Shown here piece by piece: positions 1 through 8,982 of a stretch of 36,250 bases of DNA. Numbering within the stretch: position 1 is the stretch's first letter; each line of letters starts with the position of its first letter. A program made the translations under genes and the position numbers. Below the pieces are notes generated by a model. That model had not been told where the DNA came from, searched no databases, and saw only the letters and a list, made by a program, of their open reading frames with translations. The stretch is from the NCBI GenBank assembly GCA_963805505.1, contig CAWDUP010000005.1:1-36250 (forward strand), in the 5' to 3' direction. The DNA is from JANPBY01 sp963805505 (GTDB lineage: Bacteria > Actinomycetota > Actinomycetes > DATJPE01).

Positions 1-149
1 TCTGGGTTGGACGCCCTACCGATCCAAGCCATCGCTTGACTGTCGGAGCATCCCTTATGCGCGCGGCCCCGTTCCATCCATCGTGATTCGTGACGTTTGC
101 CGATGTCGGGTTGACGGCACAGCCAGGCCGTCGCTCCCACGGCGCGGGC
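1..149. other. No gene recognised at left edge
   Basis: This short stretch lies downstream of the minus-strand nitronate monooxygenase gene. I see no credible coding frame, RNA gene or strong hairpin in it. It may hold the end of a neighbour outside the window. Confidence 0.4.
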
Positions 150-1160
150 TCAGGGGACCAGCGAGAGTGTGATTTCCGCGCCCGGGGCCGCTCGAGCCTG
201 GGCATGACCGGTCCCAGCCCACAGATGTGCCGCCTGTGCGTCACCGGCCGCTACGGCGGCTGCGCGCAGCGGTGTCGTTAGGTGGTGCAGGTGAGGGTAC
301 CCAGCCGGGGCGTCCGCGTGCTCGGCCATGAAGCGGTTGGCGAGGCCCCTTGCCCAGCGGCCGGTGTATGCCCGCGTCACGCCGCTGCGCGCGAACGCTG
401 AGTCGGCCAAGGCTGCTCGGTGGACGGCGTTAGTGCCCGCCTCCTCCGCGAGTAGGTAGGCGGTCCCAACCTGGACGGCGACGGCGCCAGCCTTCATGAC
501 GGACGCTACGTCACCCGCGCTGGTCACGCCGCCTCCGGCTACCACCGGAGCGTCGACAGCGGCCCGGACCTCGGCGACGAGGTCGAGAAGCGGTGTCCGG
601 TCGCCGTCTGCCTCCAAGTCCCATGTGCCGCGGTGTCCGCCGGCGTCGGGTCCCTGCACCGAAAGGAAGGCTGCGCCGCGTGACACCGCCTTCCGTGCCT
701 CATCGACCGACGTGATCGTCACCGTGGAAAGGACATTCTCGGCTGCCAGGCGGCGCAGCACCTCGGCTTGCGGGCAGCCGAAAGTGAAAGACACCACGTC
801 CGGCCGCAGGTCGAGCGCCACGTCCAGTTTGGCCTCCCAGCCGTCGTCGTCCCAACTCGCATCGCCGAGTTCGACACCGAGACGGGCCGCCTCCGGCTCA
901 AGGGAGTTGCGGTAGGCGCTCAGCCTTCCCGCGTCAGGTTCGTAGGGCTCGACCACAAACAGGTTCAGCCCAATTGGCGCGGACGTCAAAGCACGCAGCG
1001 CCTCGATCTCGGCCGCCGCCACCTCTGGGGACTTGTAGCCTGCGGCGAGGAAACCCAGGCCGCCAGCCTCGCAAACCGCGGCGGCTAGCGCCGCCGTCGA
1101 CGGACCACCGGCCATCGGCGCACCGATCACTGGAACTGCCAAGTCCCGCAGGTCGAACAC
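150..1160 (-). CDS. Nitronate monooxygenase (NMO/2-nitropropane dioxygenase family)
   Basis: A 336-aa FMN-dependent TIM-barrel protein of the nitronate monooxygenase family, which oxidises alkyl nitronates such as propionate-3-nitronate to carbonyl compounds plus nitrite. The N-terminal FDLRDLAVPVIGAPMAGG is the usual family opening. Further along are GGLGFLAAGY, FTFGCP, VQGPDAGGHRGT (with the family's catalytic-region His), PVVAGGGV and the phosphate-binding AGAVAVQVGTAYL. I chose the GTG at 1160 rather than the in-frame ATG-type start at 1265 because family homology begins there and a -10-like TAACCT lies 7 nt upstream, which fits a leaderless mRNA. The extra 35 residues of the longer version do not resemble the family. 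The gene stands alone and is probably monocistronic. Subfamily substrate cannot be read from the sequence; some relatives are enoyl-reductase-like (FabK). Family assignment is sure, exact substrate is not. Confidence 0.9.
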   Translation of the reverse strand: MFDLRDLAVPVIGAPMAGGPSTAALAAAVCEAGGLGFLAAGYKSPEVAAAEIEALRALTSAPIGLNLFVVEPYEPDAGRLSAYRNSLEPEAARLGVELGDASWDDDGWEAKLDVALDLRPDVVSFTFGCPQAEVLRRLAAENVLSTVTITSVDEARKAVSRGAAFLSVQGPDAGGHRGTWDLEADGDRTPLLDLVAEVRAAVDAPVVAGGGVTSAGDVASVMKAGAVAVQVGTAYLLAEEAGTNAVHRAALADSAFARSGVTRAYTGRWARGLANRFMAEHADAPAGYPHLHHLTTPLRAAAVAAGDAQAAHLWAGTGHAQARAAPGAEITLSLVP

Positions 1161-1173
1161 CTCAGCCAGGTTA
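1161..1173 (-). promoter_or_regulatory. -10 box for a leaderless nitronate monooxygenase mRNA
   Basis: On the minus strand TAACCT (1173-1168) is followed by 7 nt and then the GTG at 1160. This is the spacing seen before leaderless genes in actinobacteria. A small dyad, CGCCC-TGAA-GGGCG at 1181-1194, sits just upstream, near the expected -35 position, and could be an operator. The -35 itself is not recognisable. Confidence 0.5.
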
Positions 1174-1295
1174 GCCGCGACGCCCTGAAGGGCGAGACCG
1201 GGCACGTGCGCGTGCCAAACATCACCCGAAGACACGTAAAGCGTCAGCCGAAGCTCAACCGTCAAGCTTCAACCGACGCCATCCAACGAATGGGG

Positions 1296-1368
1296 TGGGC
1301 CGCCTGGGGATCGAACCCAGAACCCGCGGATTAAAAGTCCGCTGCTCTGCCAGTTGAGCTAACGGCCC
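1296..1368 (-). tRNA. tRNA-Lys (anticodon TTT)
   Basis: A 73-nt cloverleaf on the minus strand. The acceptor arms GGGCCGT and GCGGCCC pair (one G-U), the D arm has TAGCTCA, the anticodon loop reads CTTTTAA (anticodon TTT), and the T arm has GGTTCGATCC. The discriminator base is A. The 3' CCA is not encoded exactly. It lies downstream of rocD on the same strand. Confidence 0.96.
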
Positions 1369-1397
1369 GGACGACCATCATGCCGGACGGCCCAATA

Positions 1398-1410
1398 GGA
1401 CCGATGGTCC
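1398..1410 (-). terminator. Weak hairpin downstream of rocD
   Basis: GGACC-GAT-GGTCC is a perfect 5-bp stem with a 3-nt loop, between the rocD stop and tRNA-Lys. It has no U-run, so termination activity is doubtful. Confidence 0.25.
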
Positions 1411-1445
1411 GAACTCATCACACCCAAGATCTCAGGGACTGAGAC

Positions 1446-2660
1446 CTACTGTGTCGACAGGACCTCGATGATCGTGCTCAGGGCGTCATCGAGATCGGGT
1501 TCCTCGATGACCAGGGGTGGGGCGAAGCGGATCGTCCAGGTGTGAGTGTCCTTCGCCAGGATGCCGCGAGAGAGCAGCTCGATGCTGACGTCGCGACCGG
1601 TCTTGCTCGTGCCGTCGAGCTCCACCGCCCACCAAAGTCCGCTTCCCCGGACCTCCTTCACCCCGGGCAGCTGAGCGCCGCGAAGTGTCTCCAGGACGTG
1701 TGCTCCGAGCCGAAGCGATCGCTCCTGGAGCTCCCCGGTAGCGAGCAGCCCGACGACGGCCGTGCCCACGGCTGCCGCCAACGGGTTCCCGCCGAACGTG
1801 CTGCCGTGCTCGCCCGGCTTGATCACACCCATCACGTCCCAATCGGCCGTGACGGCCGACGCAGGAACGATGCCGCCGCCCAGTGCCTTGCCGAGGATGC
1901 GTACGTCTGGCTGCACGTCGACGAGATCCAGCGCGAACGTGGCGCCGGCACGACCGAGGCCAGCCTGGATCTCGTCAGCCACGAACAGCACATTGCGCTC
2001 GGCGCAGAGATCGCGAGCGGCGCGCAGGAAACCCTGGGGAGGAAGCACGACGCCGGCCTCGCCCTGGATCGGCTCGACCAGGAAGGCGACGGTTTCGTCC
2101 GTGATCGCCGCGGCAAGCGCGTCGATGTCGCCGAACGGAACGCTCACGAAACCCGGGGTGTAAGGGCCGTAGTGGTCCCGCGCCTGCGGATCGTCGGAGA
2201 ACGACACGATCGAGATCGTCCGGCCATGGAAGTTCCCGTCGCAGACGATGATCTGCGCTCGATCAGCGGGCACACCCTTGACCTGATAACCCCACTTGCG
2301 GGCGACCTTCAGAGCGGTCTCGACGCCCTCGGCGCCGGTGTTCATCGGCAGTACGGCTTCGTGCCGCGCCAGACCGGCCAAGGCGGAACAGAACCCGCCC
2401 AGCTGATCGTTGTGGAACGCCCGGCTGGTCAGGGTGATCCGATCAAGCTGCTCACGTGCCGCTCCCACCAGACCGGGGTGCCCGTGACCAAAGTTGATCG
2501 CGGAGTACGCCGACAGCATGTCGAGGTAGCGGCGACCTTCGACGTCGGTGACCCACGCTCCCTCCCCGTGGCTGATCACCACGGGGATCGGGTGATAGTT
2601 GTGCGCGCAGTGCTCAGCCTCGAAGGCGATCGCTTCAGTGGTGTTCAACAGATCCTCCAC
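1446..2660 (-). CDS. rocD: Ornithine aminotransferase (ornithine--oxo-acid transaminase)
   Basis: A 404-aa fold-type I PLP enzyme that transfers the delta-amino group of ornithine to 2-oxoglutarate, giving glutamate-5-semialdehyde and glutamate. This links arginine/ornithine catabolism to proline. RocD hallmarks are AHNYHPIPVVI near the N-terminus, DVEGRRYLDMLSAYSAINFGHGHP, PMNTGAEGVETALKVARKWGY, FHGRTISIVSFSDD, VEPIQGEAG, the VADEIQAGLGR segment whose Asp contacts the PLP ring nitrogen, and ILGKALGGG, whose Lys forms the Schiff base. Length is normal for RocD. GTG at 2660 is the only ATG/GTG start after the upstream in-frame stop; no clear ribosome-binding site or -10 was found. The gene is divergent from the flavoprotein gene at 2772, so the two may share regulation within 2661-2771. 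Confidence 0.95.
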   Translation of the reverse strand: MEDLLNTTEAIAFEAEHCAHNYHPIPVVISHGEGAWVTDVEGRRYLDMLSAYSAINFGHGHPGLVGAAREQLDRITLTSRAFHNDQLGGFCSALAGLARHEAVLPMNTGAEGVETALKVARKWGYQVKGVPADRAQIIVCDGNFHGRTISIVSFSDDPQARDHYGPYTPGFVSVPFGDIDALAAAITDETVAFLVEPIQGEAGVVLPPQGFLRAARDLCAERNVLFVADEIQAGLGRAGATFALDLVDVQPDVRILGKALGGGIVPASAVTADWDVMGVIKPGEHGSTFGGNPLAAAVGTAVVGLLATGELQERSLRLGAHVLETLRGAQLPGVKEVRGSGLWWAVELDGTSKTGRDVSIELLSRGILAKDTHTWTIRFAPPLVIEEPDLDDALSTIIEVLSTQ

Positions 2661-2738
2661 GGGGATGCACGGCGCAGGGTCCGCGTCGGGCTCAGGGTGC
2701 CATCATCCATCTTCGCTCGGTCAACCGCCCGACGTCGG

Positions 2739-2744
2739 TAGGTT
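2739..2744 (+). promoter_or_regulatory. Possible -10 for the dehydrogenase/permease operon
   Basis: TAGGTT lies about 28 nt before the GTG at 2772 in the 111-bp gap between the divergent rocD and flavoprotein genes. A start of transcription near 2751 would leave a short leader carrying AGGGAG (2761-2766), 5 nt before the start codon. No convincing -35 is visible. Confidence 0.35.
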
Positions 2745-2771
2745 GTGCCGGTCCGATCTGAGGGAGTCCAG

Positions 2772-5267
2772 GTGTCCGAAACAAGTCAGGTGAGCCTTAC
2801 GTCAGACGTCCCCACCCAAGCGCGGGTCGTCATCGTGGGCGGTGGCGTCATCGGCTGCAGCATCGCCTACCACCTCGCGCACCTGGGTTGGACCGACGTC
2901 GTGCTCCTCGAACGGCACCAACTCACTGCTGGGACCACGTGGCACGCCGCTGGCCTGATCACTTCTGCTGGCATGGCCGATGAGACGGCGCTGTTCATGA
3001 GCCGCTACTCACGCGACCTCTACGAGCGACTCGAGGAGGAGACCGGGCACTCCACCGGCTTCCGCCAGATCGGGCATCTGCACCTGGCTACGAACCAGCC
3101 GCGGCTGGAGGTCCTCCGACGGGAAGCCGCCTGGATGCACGGGTTCGGAGTCGACGACGTCGAGATCTCGGCCAACGAGCTCCAGGACATGTGGCCGATG
3201 CTGCGAACCGATGATGTGCTGGCCGCCTTCTACGTCGCCGATGAAGGTCGCGCCGACCCGGTCGGGGTCTCAACGTCGCTCGCGAAGGGCGCGCGCGCCC
3301 TGGGTGTTCGGATCATCGAGGGAGTGGCGGCAACAGGCGTCGAGACGAAGGACGATCGTGTCCGGGCAGTCCTCACTGACCGGGGGCGGATCGAAACCGA
3401 CTTCGTCGTCAATGCCGCTGGAATGTGGGCGAGGCAGTTCGGGGCTCTCGCGGGCGTCCACGTCCCCAACCAGGCAGCCGAGCACTACTACCTCATCACC
3501 GAGGCGATCCCCGGACTCGACCTCGACCTGCCGGTCGTGGAAGACCCCGATACGTACGGCTACATCCGTCCAGAAGGTGACGGGATGCTGGTGGGGTTGT
3601 TCGAACCGGTGGCGGCGCCGTGGTCGTTGGACGGCGTCCCCGACTCGTTCGCCTTCGGCACCCTGCCACCTGACTGGGAGCGGATGGAGGGTTTCCTCGG
3701 CACGGCCATGAGCCGGGTCCCGTCGCTGTCCGACATCGGCATCCGGACATTCTTCTGCGGACCGGAGTCGTTCACCTCCGATGTCCACCCGCTCCTAGGG
3801 CCGGCACCCGAACTCGACGGATACTTCGTTGCGGCGGGGCTGAACTCGCTGGGCATCCTGCTCGGTGGAGGGGTCGGCAACGTCGTGGCGAACTGGATCG
3901 TGGACGGTACCCCTCCCGTGGACATGACCGGCTACGCCATCGATCGTGTAGCGACCTACGAGACCTCGCGCAAGTTCCGTGCAGAACGGACCGTCGAACA
4001 GCTCGGGGTGCTGTTCGGCGACGCTGCCTACCCCACATGGAAACCGACCACCGGACGCGACATTCGCAGATCCGTCTTGCACGAACGGCTCCTCTCCGCC
4101 GGCGCGCACTTCAACTCCTCGATGGGTTGGGAGTTCGCCGAGTGGTTCGCCGAGCCAGCCGAGCACCCCCGCACCACCTTGGACTTCGCTCGGCAGGCGA
4201 GCTTCGCCGCCGAAGCACGCGAGCACCGCGCCGTCCGCGAGGCGGTCGGCATCCTCGACATGAGCCTGATGGCGAAGATCTTGGTGCAGGGTCCTGGGGC
4301 GGCAGCGGTGCTCAGCCGGCTGTCGGCCAACGACGTGACGCGTGAGGTCGGGCGCCTGGTCTACACCCAGTGGCTCGACGTCTCGGGTGGCATCGTCGCG
4401 GACGTCACGGTGACGCGCCTGGCCGACGACCGGTTTCTCGTGGTGGCCTCCGACCTCATCCATCGGCGGATCGAAGCCTTGGTTCGACGAGCCACCAAGG
4501 ATGACGAGGTCGTCGTGGTGACGGACATGACCTCGGCCAGCACGCTGCTGTCGGTGCAGGGACCATCGTCTCGCGCACTGCTCGGCCGTCTCACCGACGC
4601 GGACCTGTCGAACCAGGCGTTCCCCTACCTGACCTCCCAGGAGATCCACGTCGGCTATGCCCCGGTGCGGGCGTCACGAGTGACCTACGTCGGTGAGCTC
4701 GGTTGGGAACTTCAGATCCCCACGGAGTACGCCCTCGGCGTCTATGACGACCTGATGTCCGAAGGCGCCGATCTCGGGGTGCGCAACGTCGGGCTCTCAG
4801 CCATGTCGAGCCTTCGGCTGGAGAAGGGCTACCGCGACCTCGGGGTCGACATCGACAACACCGACAATCCGCTCCAGGCGGGCCTCGGCTTTGCCGTGGC
4901 ATGGGACAAGGAAGGCGGTTTCATCGGCCGGGACGCCTTGTTGGCGGCGCGCGCCGAGGGACCGCCGAAACTTCGCGTGGTCAGCCTCTTCGTGGACGAT
5001 CCGGCCGTCGACCTGTTCGGCAACGAGCCGTTGCTCCTCGACGGCGAGTGGGTGGGATACGTACGGGCTGCCGCGTTCGGCCACACGCTTGGAGGTCCGG
5101 TTGGTCTCGCCGAGGCGACCTGCCCGGAAGGCGTGAGCGCCGACTGGTTGGCGTCCGGTGAGTTCACCGTGTGGACGCCGAGCGGTGCCGTACCCGCCAT
5201 TCTCCAGCTCCCCCCGCTGTACGACCCAGCTCGCACCCGGATCTTGGACGTCGCGGAGCCTTCGTGA
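2772..5267 (+). CDS. FAD-dependent dimethylglycine/sarcosine dehydrogenase-like protein with GcvT domain
   Basis: An 831-aa two-part flavoprotein. The N-terminal half is a DAO-type FAD oxidoreductase: VIVGGGVIG is the dinucleotide motif around residues 20-28, and TTWHAAGL contains His58, the equivalent of the histidine that binds FAD covalently in dimethylglycine and sarcosine dehydrogenases. The C-terminal half (about residue 430 on) is a GcvT/aminomethyltransferase fold with YVGELGWELQIP, SLRLEKGYRDLG and DNPLQAGLGFAV. Family members oxidatively demethylate N-methyl amino acids and pass the one-carbon unit to tetrahydrofolate in the GcvT domain. GTG 2772 is chosen for its Shine-Dalgarno AGGGAG at 2761-2766. 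The gene overlaps the next one by GTGA (5264-5267), so translation is coupled. Substrate (dimethylglycine, sarcosine or another N-methyl compound) is inferred only from family. Confidence 0.9.
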   Translation: MSETSQVSLTSDVPTQARVVIVGGGVIGCSIAYHLAHLGWTDVVLLERHQLTAGTTWHAAGLITSAGMADETALFMSRYSRDLYERLEEETGHSTGFRQIGHLHLATNQPRLEVLRREAAWMHGFGVDDVEISANELQDMWPMLRTDDVLAAFYVADEGRADPVGVSTSLAKGARALGVRIIEGVAATGVETKDDRVRAVLTDRGRIETDFVVNAAGMWARQFGALAGVHVPNQAAEHYYLITEAIPGLDLDLPVVEDPDTYGYIRPEGDGMLVGLFEPVAAPWSLDGVPDSFAFGTLPPDWERMEGFLGTAMSRVPSLSDIGIRTFFCGPESFTSDVHPLLGPAPELDGYFVAAGLNSLGILLGGGVGNVVANWIVDGTPPVDMTGYAIDRVATYETSRKFRAERTVEQLGVLFGDAAYPTWKPTTGRDIRRSVLHERLLSAGAHFNSSMGWEFAEWFAEPAEHPRTTLDFARQASFAAEAREHRAVREAVGILDMSLMAKILVQGPGAAAVLSRLSANDVTREVGRLVYTQWLDVSGGIVADVTVTRLADDRFLVVASDLIHRRIEALVRRATKDDEVVVVTDMTSASTLLSVQGPSSRALLGRLTDADLSNQAFPYLTSQEIHVGYAPVRASRVTYVGELGWELQIPTEYALGVYDDLMSEGADLGVRNVGLSAMSSLRLEKGYRDLGVDIDNTDNPLQAGLGFAVAWDKEGGFIGRDALLAARAEGPPKLRVVSLFVDDPAVDLFGNEPLLLDGEWVGYVRAAAFGHTLGGPVGLAEATCPEGVSADWLASGEFTVWTPSGAVPAILQLPPLYDPARTRILDVAEPS

Positions 5268-7075
5268 GCGACGCGACGATCGCCCTGCTCGTCCTGGGCT
5301 GCGTCATCGCGCTGTTCGTTTGGAACCGACTTTCGGTCGGAACGGTCGCCGTTCTCACGGTGCTTGCGCTCTGGGCAACCGGTCTGCTCGAGCTGGACGA
5401 GGCCACGGCCGGCTTCGGTGACCCGGTCATCGTGTTCATCGCTGCTCTGTTCGTCGTCAGTGAAGGCATCGACTCCGCGGGTATTACCACCTGGGCAGGC
5501 CAAAAGCTGCTTGAGCAATCCGGTGAGAGCCGCGCCCGACTGATCGTCGCACTGATGCTGCTCTCGGCAGTGATGACTGCTCTGATCAGCCTCAACGGAT
5601 CGGTGGCCGCACTCATCCCGATGGCCGTGGTCATTGCGCTCCGCACCAGCCAACCGTCCTCGCGGCTGCTGATGCCCATGGTCTACGCAGGCAGTGCCGG
5701 GGCGCTCATCGTGCTCATGGGAAGTCCGGTCAACGTCATCACCTCGGACGCATCTCGCGATCTCGGCCTCGGAGGCTTCTCCTTCTTCGAGTTCGCCTGG
5801 GTGGGACTTCCCATCCTGGTCGGTACGGTGCTGCTGGGCGTGACCTTGAGTCCGCGCGTCCTCCCCGAGCGCGTCCCGAGCCACCCGACACCGGACCTCA
5901 GCAGGCATGCGGAGCTGCTCTCCAGCTATTACGCGCTCGACGGAGGCTTCTACCGGCTGCGCGTCCGAGAGGGGTCCCCGCTCATCGGCCTGAGGCCCGA
6001 CGAGCTGGACCTCACCGGCTTTCCAGGAGTGTCGGTGATCGGCCTGCAGGCTGCCGACGACGAGCCTCAGCCGGTGCGCGACCGACTGCGACCCGATGAC
6101 GTGCTGGTCGTTTCCGGATCCCCGGGGGAGATCGGCCACCTGGCCGTCGATCTGCTGCTGGCCGTGGCCATGCGGCCGTTGGCCGTGGGCGACGAACCTG
6201 GATCGCTGGTCACCCGCGAGATGGGGGTGGTGGAGGTCGTGATACCGCCCCGATCGACGCTCGAGGGAGAGACCGTCTTCCCGGGGATGCGGCGCACCGA
6301 CGACCTCGTCATCCTGGCGGTCACCAGGCTCGGGAGGGAACGAAACTCCGGCATGACCGAGCTGTCCGCCGGCGATGCCCTGCTGGTCTACGGTTCCTGG
6401 CCTTCGGTGGATCTCCTCGTGCACGACAGCGACGTGCTGGTGGTCGACTCTCCCGATCGCCATCGGAGGCAGGCCGTGGCGCTCGGGCCGAAGGCCGCAG
6501 CGGCTTCGAGCATCCTCGGCGCCATGGTCGTCCTGCTCGCCTTCGGTCTGGTGCCACCGGCCGTCGCCGGACTGATGGCGGCGCTAGCCATGGTCTTGAC
6601 CAAGGTCGTCTCGTCCCCGCAGGCATACCGGGCGATCTCCTGGGAGACGCTCGTTCTTGTCGGCGGGCTGATCCCGCTGTCCACTGCACTGACCCGAAGC
6701 GGCGCGGCGGACCAGATTGCCGACCGGGTCGTCGACATCGTGGGGTCCGGGTCCCCTCGGCTGCTGATGGTCGTGCTTTTCGTCCTCATCGCTGTTCTCG
6801 GGTTGGTGATCAGCAACACAGCGACGGTGCTCATCGCCTTGCCGATCACCGTCGCGGCGGCCGGCGAATACGGGATCTCAGCGCAACCGTTGCTGATGCT
6901 GACCGCCGTCGCAGCCTCAGCCGCCCTGCTCACGCCCGTGCAGACTCCTGCCAATCTGATGATCATGGCCCCAGGGGGCTATCGCTTCGGCGACTACTGG
7001 CGGCTCGGCCTGCCGATCATCGTTTGGTGGCTCATCGTGTGCCTCGTCGTCATTCCCCTTGTCTGGCCGTTCTGA
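5264..7075 (+). CDS. SLC13/DASS-type permease with two central TrkA-C domains
   Basis: A 603-aa membrane transporter of the ion-transporter superfamily. The N-terminal helices include LLVLGCVIALFVWNRLSVG and AALIPMAVVIAL. Between the two membrane halves lie two soluble TrkA-C-like domains, one around YRLRVREGSPLIGL to RPDDVLVVSGSPGEI and one around VVIPPRSTLEGETVFPG to LSAGDALLVYG. The C-terminal half ends with LLTPVQTPANLMIMAPGGYRFGDYWRLGLP, typical of the family. The substrate is usually a dicarboxylate, sulfate or other anion and cannot be told from sequence. The start is the GTG in the GTGA overlap with the upstream stop; a longer frame begins at 5171 but its extra residues lie inside the upstream gene and lack transporter character. 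Coupling suggests it imports the substrate, or exports a product, of the dehydrogenase. Confidence 0.88.
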   Translation: MSDATIALLVLGCVIALFVWNRLSVGTVAVLTVLALWATGLLELDEATAGFGDPVIVFIAALFVVSEGIDSAGITTWAGQKLLEQSGESRARLIVALMLLSAVMTALISLNGSVAALIPMAVVIALRTSQPSSRLLMPMVYAGSAGALIVLMGSPVNVITSDASRDLGLGGFSFFEFAWVGLPILVGTVLLGVTLSPRVLPERVPSHPTPDLSRHAELLSSYYALDGGFYRLRVREGSPLIGLRPDELDLTGFPGVSVIGLQAADDEPQPVRDRLRPDDVLVVSGSPGEIGHLAVDLLLAVAMRPLAVGDEPGSLVTREMGVVEVVIPPRSTLEGETVFPGMRRTDDLVILAVTRLGRERNSGMTELSAGDALLVYGSWPSVDLLVHDSDVLVVDSPDRHRRQAVALGPKAAAASSILGAMVVLLAFGLVPPAVAGLMAALAMVLTKVVSSPQAYRAISWETLVLVGGLIPLSTALTRSGAADQIADRVVDIVGSGSPRLLMVVLFVLIAVLGLVISNTATVLIALPITVAAAGEYGISAQPLLMLTAVAASAALLTPVQTPANLMIMAPGGYRFGDYWRLGLPIIVWWLIVCLVVIPLVWPF

Positions 7076-7115
7076 CGATCTCGTCTTCGTGCCGCTCAGG
7101 GGGCTCCTAGCCCAC

Positions 7116-7121
7116 TAGTCT
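7116..7121 (+). promoter_or_regulatory. Possible -10 for the AbgT gene
   Basis: TAGTCT lies 33 nt before the GTG at 7155, in the 79-bp gap after the permease. A small hairpin with a GGGCT/AGCCC stem and CCT loop lies just upstream and could end permease transcription weakly. No good -35 is evident. Confidence 0.3.
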
Positions 7122-7154
7122 CCGAACCTGCTGGCCAACACTTCTGGAGGAACG

Positions 7155-8876
7155 GTGCCGAAGCCGCAGACCGGAGAGACGAAGACGAACGGGTCACGCG
7201 GCTTCGTGCAACGAACGCTCGACGGCATCGAACGGGTCGGCAACAAGGTGCCGCACCCAGCGATCATCTTCCTCGGCCTCATCGCCATCGTGATCGTCTT
7301 GTCCGCCGTGCTCAACGCTGTCGGGGTCAGCGTCACCTACGAAGAGGCCGTGGAAACACCCAAGGTCGTCCAGGAGGACTCCCTGGGAGGAACCCAAGCA
7401 CCTGACCTGATCGTGCCGCCGACCTACGACGAGCACGTGGAGGTCGTCACCAAGACCACTGAGGTCCAGAGCCTGCTGGACATCGATGGCATCCGATTTC
7501 TGTTCTCCTCCTTCGTCAGCAACTTCGCCGGCTTCAGCGTGGTGGCAGTGATCCTGGTGGCGATGCTCGGCATCGGCGTTGCCGAAGAGGCGGGGCTGAT
7601 GGGAGCGCTCATCCGCAGACTCGTGGCCGTCTCCCCCGCTGGGGCGCTGACCTTCATCATCGTTTTCATCGGCATGCTCTCCAGCGTTGCCTCCGATGCC
7701 GGCTACCTGATCCTGATTCCGTTGGGTGCTGCGGCCTTCCTCTCGGTGGGCCGACATCCGCTCGCCGGACTCGTGGCCGCGTTCGGCGGAGTCAGCGCCG
7801 GATTCGCCGCCAACATCCTGATCACTCCGACGGACTCCCTGATCACCGAGGTCACCAACGAGGCGGCCCACCTGGTCAACCCGGCTCTGACCATCGATGT
7901 CACAGCCAATCTGTGGTTCAGCATCGCGTCGACCTTCTTCGTGACCGTCGTCGTCACGCTGATCGTGACCCGGATGATCGAGCCCAGCCTCGGCGTCTAC
8001 GCGCCCGAACCTGTGCACGCGCTCGCTGGCGCAGCCGGCGGGGCCGGCTCGTCAGCGGGACCTATCGACGGCGCCGGGGCTGGTGCCACCGACGACCACG
8101 ACGACGTCGACGCGCACGGCGAAGCGCGCGGGTTGCGATTTGCCCTCTGGGCGACTGTGGCGGTCGTGGCTGTCGTCGCAGTCGCGACCATCCCCGCTGG
8201 GGCGCCGCTGCGCAATCCGGAGACCGGCGCGGTCATCGGGGACTCCCCGTTCATGACCAGTCTCGTCTTCATCATCACGCTGATCTTCTTGTTCGCCGGG
8301 ATCGCCTATGGCAAGGGTGCAAAGACGATCTCCAGCAGCGTCGACGTCATCAACGCGATCGTGAAGACCTTCGCGTCGCTGTCCGGGCTGATCTTCCTGC
8401 TGCTCTTGATCAGCCAGTTCATCGCCTACTTCAACTACAGCGAGATGCCCACGGTCGCGGCGGTCCAGCTCGCCGACCTGTTGGAGCAGGCAAACATCGG
8501 GGCCGTGTGGCTGCTGATCGGATTCATCCTGGTGATCGCGCTGCTGAACATCATCATCCCCGGCGTCCTCCCGAAGTGGGCCATCTTCGCCCCCATCTTC
8601 GTCCCGCTGTTCATCAATCTCGGTGTGGCCCCGCAGACGGTGCTGGCCGCCTACCGGGTTGGCGACGGACCCCTCAACGTGGTGACACCCCTCATGGTCT
8701 ATCTGCCGTTCATCGTCATCGTTGCCCAGCGGTACCGAAAAGACGCCGGAATCGGGACGATCATCGCCTTGATGCTTCCCATCGCCGTCATCTTGATGGT
8801 GGCCTGGACGCTGTTCTTCGTCGGCTGGTATGCCCTCGGCATCCCCATGGGGCCAGGGTTCCCCGTCCACCTCTGA
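7155..8876 (+). CDS. AbgT family transporter
   Basis: A 573-aa inner-membrane protein of the AbgT family, whose characterised members import p-aminobenzoyl-glutamate (a folate breakdown product) or export sulfonamides. Diagnostic segments are RTLDGIERVGNKVPHPAIIF at the N-terminus, SSVASDAGYLILIPLGAAAF, GGVSAGFAANILITPTDSLI and, near the end, GDGPLNVVTPLMVYLPF. About residues 285-330 form an Ala/Gly/Asp-rich soluble insert (AGAGATDDHDDVDAHGEARG) in the middle loop. GTG 7155 follows an excellent Shine-Dalgarno GGAGGAAC. It is 79 bp downstream of the permease, in the same direction, and may be co-transcribed. Beside a possibly tetrahydrofolate-dependent demethylase, a folate-salvage role is attractive but unproven. 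Confidence 0.92.
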   Translation: MPKPQTGETKTNGSRGFVQRTLDGIERVGNKVPHPAIIFLGLIAIVIVLSAVLNAVGVSVTYEEAVETPKVVQEDSLGGTQAPDLIVPPTYDEHVEVVTKTTEVQSLLDIDGIRFLFSSFVSNFAGFSVVAVILVAMLGIGVAEEAGLMGALIRRLVAVSPAGALTFIIVFIGMLSSVASDAGYLILIPLGAAAFLSVGRHPLAGLVAAFGGVSAGFAANILITPTDSLITEVTNEAAHLVNPALTIDVTANLWFSIASTFFVTVVVTLIVTRMIEPSLGVYAPEPVHALAGAAGGAGSSAGPIDGAGAGATDDHDDVDAHGEARGLRFALWATVAVVAVVAVATIPAGAPLRNPETGAVIGDSPFMTSLVFIITLIFLFAGIAYGKGAKTISSSVDVINAIVKTFASLSGLIFLLLLISQFIAYFNYSEMPTVAAVQLADLLEQANIGAVWLLIGFILVIALLNIIIPGVLPKWAIFAPIFVPLFINLGVAPQTVLAAYRVGDGPLNVVTPLMVYLPFIVIVAQRYRKDAGIGTIIALMLPIAVILMVAWTLFFVGWYALGIPMGPGFPVHL

Positions 8877-8982
8877 GCAGCGACCCGCCTGCGCCGACCC
8901 GCGGCGCCAGGTGCCAGTTGTACGGACTTCCCGGGGATTGACAGCTCGGGGATACTGGTCTGCCTTCATCGAGAGGACCAGC

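Noticed and set aside
1542..2741. Plus-strand frame of 399 codons opposite rocD
   Set aside because: No homology and antisense to a certain enzyme gene.
4829..6463. Long minus-strand open frame (544 codons) opposite the dehydrogenase and permease
   Set aside because: It is rich in His, Asp, Gln and Arg, as expected for the antisense of high-GC membrane-protein genes, and has no domain I recognise. The plus-strand genes are certain.
8938..8956. TTGACA and GATACT upstream of helD as a -35/-10 pair
   Set aside because: The spacing is only 7 bp, so they cannot form one promoter. GATACT alone may still be a -10.
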